The notes beneath the pieces are model-generated. The model was not told where the DNA came from, did not search any database, and worked only from the letters and a program-made list of their open reading frames with translations. Positions 58,668 to 64,000 of a DNA stretch of 64,000 nucleotides are shown here, piece by piece. Location: NCBI RefSeq assembly GCF_019175385.1, contig NC_083339.1, positions 51,730,596-51,794,595 of the forward strand. Reading direction: 5' to 3'. The position numbers and the translations under genes were made by a program. How positions within the stretch are numbered: position 1 is the stretch's first letter; each line of letters begins with the position of its first letter. Source of the DNA: Lycium barbarum. Taxonomy: Eukaryota > Streptophyta > Magnoliopsida > Solanales > Solanaceae.

Positions 58668-58887
58668 TATAGGGTCCATTATACGGGTCGTATAAATTTA
58701 TACGGTCCGTATAAGGAACCGTGAAATGGACCTTTCATCGACTCGCTTCTGTGAGCATTATACGGTCCATTATACGGGCTGTATAATTTTATACGGTCCG
58801 TATAACTGACCGTATAATCTCTCCAGTGAGTGATCTTCATTATACGGTCCGTATAACATTATATGATCCGTATAATGAGCCGCATAA
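58668..58887. repeat. ACGG-N-CCGT array (LTR 56541-59229)
   Basis: Repeated TATACGGTCCGTATAA with TTCTGTGAGCATTATACGG unit starts. Confidence 0.9.
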
Positions 58888-59229
58888 CCCATCAGTTCAC
58901 TGAACTTGTTCTCGCTACTTCGTCTGTTCTCCAATCCTTATGGGATTTTCTTAACACTTGTTCAACACTTCATTAATAATCTAAGGGACGTTATAACTCT
59001 TCCCCAAAACATCATTAAGGCGTCATCAACTTGTTACTCATAATTCTCGTCTGATACCTATCGTATGCCTTGCCAGCTCTTGGCAACTTTCTTGTCTAAC
59101 ATCGGATGTCTTTGAAATTTTACTTAGGGTCATCAAATGTCGTTATTTGCTTCTTGAAATACCATGCACTTCTTGTTCTTCGCTATCCCATTCACTGTGC
59201 ATCAACGGGAAATTTTCTGAGGTGTAACA

Positions 59230-59370
59230 TGGGGGCACTGAGGCAGGTACTGGAGGTGGGGTATGTGAAGTCTGAGAAGGGCTCTTACTCTGAGACTCGC
59301 CCCAAGCTCTGGTAACCCGCTGAGTTCGACTAGTGGCCGCACCAGCCACTCCCTTGCCCTTCTAGGCAGC
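59230..59370 (-). pseudogene. Element C gag N-terminus
   Basis: It reads ARRRYS-like basic residues, then MAGAATSRTQRVTRAWGESQSKSPSQTSHTPPPVPASVP. The Pro/Ser-rich start matches the leader part of element B gag in position (about 200 bases after the PBS). A stop breaks it near 59367, and the solo LTR cuts it at 59229. Confidence 0.65.
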
Positions 59371-59577
59371 TGTAGCCTTCTGGCGAGCTATCGCTGAAAT
59401 CAGAACAAATTATTAGAGAGGAAATTCTTATCTCACAGCTTTATCACACGGTCTAGGATAGAAAGAATAGCAACATCCTAAATGTCCTATAGCCTCTTGT
59501 TTATAAGTGTGGTGCACTACACACCCATAAACAAGACTCTACTAGACACGGTCTGCAGACAACCCTAGGATGGAACT

Positions 59578-59589
59578 GCTCTGATACCA
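59578..59589 (-). other. Element C primer-binding site
   Basis: In element sense TGGTATCAGAGC, a perfect 12-base match to the initiator-Met tRNA 3' end complement, 4 bases from the 5' LTR. Confidence 0.95.
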
Positions 59590-59901
59590 CTTCTGTCACG
59601 ACCCAACTCGATGAGTCGCGAGGAGTGCCTGATCCCTAGTAACCAAACACCCCTATACTCGTATCTGAATAACATTAAATAACAAGGGCCCACAAATAGC
59701 TTAAAACGAACTTATACTGACTCATGAAAGGATGTCATCATGAACTCTGCACAATCTGTACATATACAAGCTGGAAAGAACAATGCAAGCTGACTAGGCC
59801 GCTACATATGCTATGCAACAAAATAAGAGCCGTCAAGGCTACATAACATCCCAACTATGTACAACTGTCTACAGACCTCTAATAAAGTACAAGTTGTAGA
59901 G

Positions 59902-59906
59902 AGGAC
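59902..59906. repeat. TSD of solo LTR (AGGAC)
   Basis: Perfectly repeated at 62367-62371. Confidence 0.95.
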
Positions 59907-60201
59907 TGTCACGACCCGGCTAGGGGCCGCGACGGGTACCCGGGGCTAACCACCGAGCACCGCTCTTCTTAATACTCAATTACTCATTAAATACTCCTTT
60001 CAGAATTTATAGACGAAACATGTGAAGATCATACTGTACAAGAAACATACTTTTTTACATACATTTGCCATACGGCTATCAAAATAGTATATACATATAG
60101 TAACATCTTGTGGAACCATCTAACCCACACTGCGCATCTACGAGCCTCTACTGACATGCTATACAATGGACGGAACAAGACTCCGTCATGCCCCAAAATG
60201 G

Positions 60202-60248
<47 letters not shown>
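60202..60248. repeat. (AT)n microsatellite
   Basis: About 46 bp of alternating AT with one interruption. Confidence 0.95.
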
Positions 60249-60252
<4 letters not shown>

Positions 60253-60355
60253 GTATACACAAAAGAAGTCACCAGCACCTCCGAACAATGGAGTGCTCTC
60301 AACAGCTGACTGTCCTGCACCTATGGCTCTGGATCTAGCTCGTCTCCCTGTCTAC

Positions 60356-60418
60356 CTGTGGGCATGAACACAGCGTCCAAAGAAAAGGACGTCAGTACGA
60401 ACATTGTACTGAGTATGA
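60356..60418 (-). other. Three-hairpin LTR module, copy 12
   Basis: CTGTG/CACAG, CGTCC/GGACG and CAGTAC/GTACTG, all intact. Confidence 0.82.
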
Positions 60419-60852
60419 GAGGCATAAATAATGAAGAGAGAAGCAATATCAACATAATGAACATCAAAGTGAACATGTGAAGCTGAATCATAATCATAGG
60501 AAGGATGATGCATGCTGTCTTACTCATACTCTTTATCATATCATGTATACATATCATGCAGGCTTCCCATCCATGTCGGGACGGTGTGATCACCAATAAT
60601 ATAAGCCCGCGTCCAGGCCTCCCGCGTCCGGGGTACCATCTCGTGCCGCCCACTAGTCGTGTCTGCCCATGCCCGAGAGGGTCATGGTGTATCCATGTAG
60701 CCGCCCGCCGAAGCGGTGTCTGCCCGGCCAACTAGGCGCGGTGTAAATGCAATCATGACATGCTTAACATAAAATACTTATCATCATATACTTTTAAAAC
60801 ATGCTTATCTTATCATAATACATGCGTGAGCTCATGATCATTTGTGCTCTAC

Positions 60853-60944
60853 CGGGGTGACGTAGGGTCGTGATCCCCCGATCTCTTTATGGAGCAATTT
60901 CTGACATTCTGCCTCACCTCGAAGGAATTAGTACATGAGGTGAG
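60853..60944 (-). other. Two-hairpin block (HP4/HP5)
   Basis: CGGGG/CCCCG (60853-60857, 60876-60880) and CTCACCTC/GAGGTGAG (60913-60920, 60937-60944). Confidence 0.8.
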
Positions 60945-61856
60945 TGTAGACAATGAGGACATAATCATCGCTTTAGCATTATCATATCATATCTATTAGC
61001 TCATGGAAAGAAGGGGATTTTTTGCTATGGGATTCATGCCATTTGAAGAAAGGGACTAGCCTCACATACCTTGGTCGCTTAGCTAGAATACCGTTCACTT
61101 GCTCTTCCGCAATATCGCGTCGTTACCTTCATAAGGGAATTCGAATTATCGTTAGTTAGTGGGCTATAAGAACGCGTCGCTATTTTCTAAGAAAATTGGG
61201 CAGCACTTCCTTTGTTTATTCTACATTTCCCATCGTCTATATCAATTCCCAACATTCACAATAATACCCACAACATTACCACCAACAACCATCATTCATA
61301 TCGACTCATCACATTTCACCATTTTCCTCCAATTTTTCCATAATTTCCTACCTAGCTTATCATCGTGTTTTCACACCTCTAATACTTATTTCATGGTTAA
61401 ATCATCATTTCTAGCATATTCATAACCTTAACACTTCAACTTATATGATTCAATTCCATCATCACTCAATGGTGGCACTATTCACCCATTCAAGACCCAT
61501 TTTTCTATGTCTTTCTACAATTCAAGCTTTTCCTATGCTTCTAACACTTAAATAACTTAATAAGGTCATGAAACATACCTTGGATGGTGATTGAACAACC
61601 CTTGAGTTGAAATGCTTCACTCCAACAAAACCCTAGTTCCTCCTTCTAGGAAATTCTGAACTCAAATAACCCCTTTTGATGTGTTCTTGCACTAGGTTAT
61701 GATGAATTGATGAATTTGATCTTAGATTTCTACTTGTGTTCTTGGTTTGGAAGAGTGGAAAGTTCTAGAGAGAGAGAGGATCGTGTAGTAGAAAGTGGGA
61801 ATGAAGAAAATGAGACTTGGATCCTATTTTTATAAAATTCACTTCAGTCCCGATGT

Positions 61857-62176
61857 CATTATACGGTTCGTTATACGGTCCGTATAACTGGCCGTAAAAT
61901 GGACCCAGAGATCACCCCTTTCTGTAACCATTTGACGATCCATTTGGCAGGCCGTATAATCGTTATACGGTCCGTATAATTCACCGTAAAATCGACCTTC
62001 TTTCAACCTCATTCTGTGACACTTTGACGATTCATTTTACGGACCGTCGAACCGTTATACGGTCCGTATAGTACACCGTAAAACTCACCCTTCAGCCAGC
62101 CTCTTCTGTGACACTTCTACGGTCCGTATAATGGACCGTAAAACACTTTTACGGTCCGTATAATGGACCGTATACT
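61857..62176. repeat. ACGG-N-CCGT array (LTR 59907-62366)
   Basis: Five copies of ACGGTCCGT and one ACGGACCGT, in longer units of about 90 bp that begin TTCTGTGACACTT. Confidence 0.92.
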
Positions 62177-62523
62177 CCCAGTTCACTGAAGCTTATTTTC
62201 TTGACTTGGTTTCATTTCCGATCCTTATGGAACCTTCATAAAAGTTGTTCAACTCCTCGATACCAATCTACGGGACCTTATTACTTGCCTTCAAAATGCC
62301 ACACACATATTTTATCCTTATTAGCCTATTTTGCACATGCTAACGGAAAATTTCCGGGGTGTAACAAGGACGGGACAGGGTTCCCGTCATATCCCATATA
62401 TATACATATACATCACAAAATAGCATACCAAAATAGACCGCAGCTCCGGATCGAGTGGAGCGCACCGACTACAACTGAAGGGAAGTCTTACTGAGCTGGA
62501 TCGTCTCTCTGTCTACCTGAACC

Positions 62524-62589
62524 CGCGGGCATGAACGCAGCCCCCCTGAGTAATAGGGGAGTCAGTATAGAAAATATATTGAGTATGTA
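62524..62589 (-). other. Three-hairpin LTR module, copy 13
   Basis: Stem II is the CCCC/GGGG form. Stem I is CAGTATA/TATATTG with one imperfect pair. Confidence 0.7.
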
Positions 62590-64000
62590 AGGTGTAGAAG
62601 TAACATAAACATAAGAATCATGAACTGAATCTGAACTCAAGGGCTAACTGACTATCCGCATACATCTGTATGACTAAATATCTTAAAGTATTTACATAAA
62701 TTTGTATACTGACAATGCCTCTGTGGGCGCATAACATGCATGCTCTCAATAATAATCATGCTCATGCATATATATATGTCATAGTGCTGAGGAACGTTCA
62801 GCCCGATCCATATATCATATAATAGTGCCGAGGAACGTACGGCCCGATCCACATATAATCATCAAGGTGCACCAGCTGATCAGGTGGTAATGCGTATATA
62901 ATGCCTATCCCTTTCCCCATACCCCATATACATATAATTTACCTGTATATAATGCCTTCTGGTCACAGGTCAATATGAATATGAATATGAATGCAATGCA
63001 TAAATGAAATGAATACATAGAACTCTCAGAGTAATATGATGTCACACTAACTCTCGTGGACAACTGCTGAGCTAACATTACTAATACATGAAATCTCAAG
63101 ACCCATGAACATAAGGAACATAATAACAGGGGTAGAGGATCATCAAAGACTGAAGCAATCCTAGTGCTTCAAAGATTAGAGTAATATGGTAGCTCGTTTA
63201 CTCGATTGTTCGTTCATATCATAGGATCATGCCAAAATGAAAAAAATGATAGCCTTAACATACCTGTTCGGCTGACTTAACTTTAACTACTTAACACTTG
63301 TCCTCCCAAGGTCGTAAATTTATATTCAAGAAAATTTATACTATTGTTAGGCTTATCATCATATGCTTGTCTTAATCCTTCAAATTAAATCCTTTTAAAA
63401 TCTGCCGAAATTCGGACAGCATCTCCCCTTTATATATCCCTAACCCGAAATCACAATACTAACAACCAACACAACAATAACAACTCTAACGTCAACAACA
63501 TCATCATCCATACCAAAATATTCCATAAAACATCTCACACGATGTTTATTTAATTTTTCAACCAACTACTTCATTTTACGGCCATTTAATCGCTCTATCT
63601 TCAGAAATAAACCTAAATTAATATCAATAAGGAAAGATTCATACCTTGCTCTTGCTAGAATCGCAATATCTTCAATATTCACCTTGATTTCAAGCCCAGA
63701 TTTCCCGCAATACGACATTATAATCGCAACTATATGTTGTCCGAAACTAAATTCGGAGATTCCACTTGATTCGTGTTAAAATTTTATGGGTGGAAATTGG
63801 GGAGAGATTTAAGAGATTTTAGGGAAGTTTTGGGGTGTTTGGATGAAGAATAAGGGGCTAACACCCCCCCTCCTCCCCCCGATTTTATAACGTTCTGGAG
63901 TCTGCTGCACCCACCTAGAAATTGCTCAGCGTGTTCGCGCTAAGTTATGCCTTCGTCCTCTACTTGTTCGCGCAGAGTTAGTCCCTGCTCTAGCAGCCTG

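Larger units (their letters stand above)
56541..59229 (-). mobile_element. Solo LTR (family B) in element C gag
   Basis: 2689 bp, TGTCACGACTCGACTGG to TCTGAGGTGTAACA. TSD TGGGG at 56536-56540 and 59230-59234. Length and sequence fit the element B LTRs (CACCCGGTGCTAGCCCACCC start, minisatellite 57365-57500, ATC-rich stretch 57620-57715, ACGGTCCGT array 58668-58887, donor-like site 58390-58398). Confidence 0.94.
59907..62366 (-). mobile_element. Solo LTR (family E) in the element C 5' LTR
   Basis: 2460 bp, TGTCACGACCCGGC to CCGGGGTGTAACA, perfect TSD AGGAC. Contains the three-hairpin module, an AT run, CGCGTCCGG/CCGCCCACTAG repeats, the two-hairpin block (60853-60944), AGGTATGTGAGGCT (about 61062) and a dense ACGGTCCGT array. 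Confidence 0.94.
38768..64000 (-). mobile_element. Element C: gypsy element with five nested LTRs, runs off window
   Basis: The 3' LTR starts at 38768 and ends at 45766. PPT and pol lie at 45767-49487, gag pieces at 52181-59370, the PBS at 59578-59589, and the 5' LTR starts at 59594 and is cut by the window end. Its own sequence is broken by solo LTRs at 39970 (itself with one inside), 49493, 53092, 56541 and 59907, each with a 5-bp TSD. Protein style is the same Tekay/Del type as element B. It is inserted in D; the left TSD would be AGACC, with the right copy outside the window. Confidence 0.9.
59594..64000 (-). mobile_element. Element C 5' LTR (partial) with a nested LTR
   Basis: Own sequence 59594-59906 and 62372-64000, cut by the window end at the point matching about 39841 of the 3' LTR. 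It retains the three-hairpin module (62524-62589), which the 3' LTR has lost. Confidence 0.88.

Overview
This window is repeat-dense nuclear DNA from a flowering plant. I find no host gene, tRNA or rRNA in it. Almost every base falls in a transposable element: Ty3/gypsy LTR retrotransposons with chromodomain-type pol of the plant Tekay/Del kind, and one plant L1-type LINE with an RNase H. The elements prime from initiator-Met tRNA and carry 1.5-3.3 kb LTRs. The style of the pol proteins suggests a eudicot, probably Solanaceae; that is inference from family resemblance and could not be checked by search.

The layout is a set of nested insertions, read from LTR ends (TGT...ACA), 5-bp target duplications (TSDs), PBS/PPT signals and broken reading frames. 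From the left: a cut-off minus-strand LTR (1-2553); a mosaic of LTR and pol scraps (2554-4246); then the tail, polypurine tract and LTR of a plus-strand element 'D' (4247-6093). That LTR was split by a LINE (6117-33588, minus strand) and resumes at 33589-34068. The LINE was itself split twice by minus-strand LTR elements. Element A (8302-17880, TSD CTTAG/TTTAG) is a non-coding element inside the LINE ORF2. Element B (22161-32858, TSD AGAAG) carries decayed gag-pol and sits inside the LINE ORF1.

To the right, D continues (34069-38767) with a solo LTR inside it (35454-37588). It is then interrupted by a large minus-strand element C that starts at 38768 and runs past the window end. C carries five further LTR insertions, each with a TSD: 39970-45509 (itself holding 40741-43788), 49493-52180, 53092-56332, 56541-59229 and 59907-62366. 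The deepest stack in C is LTR in LTR in LTR in D. No coding region looks able to make an active protein: there are stops, frameshifts and changed catalytic residues throughout.

The most interesting signal is inside the LTRs. LTRs that otherwise look different, in both orientations, share an ordered set of small structured blocks: (i) a three-hairpin module occurring 13 times whose stems change in compensating pairs; (ii) a second two-hairpin block, also with paired changes and G-U pairs that mostly suit the element's sense RNA; (iii) arrays of an ACGG-N-CCGT inverted repeat near the LTR 5' end; (iv) a conserved splice-donor-like AAG/GTAAGT after a telo-box-like AAACCCTA; (v) a stem-loop just before the polypurine tract. 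Together they look like a conserved RNA and regulatory architecture shared across several LTR families.
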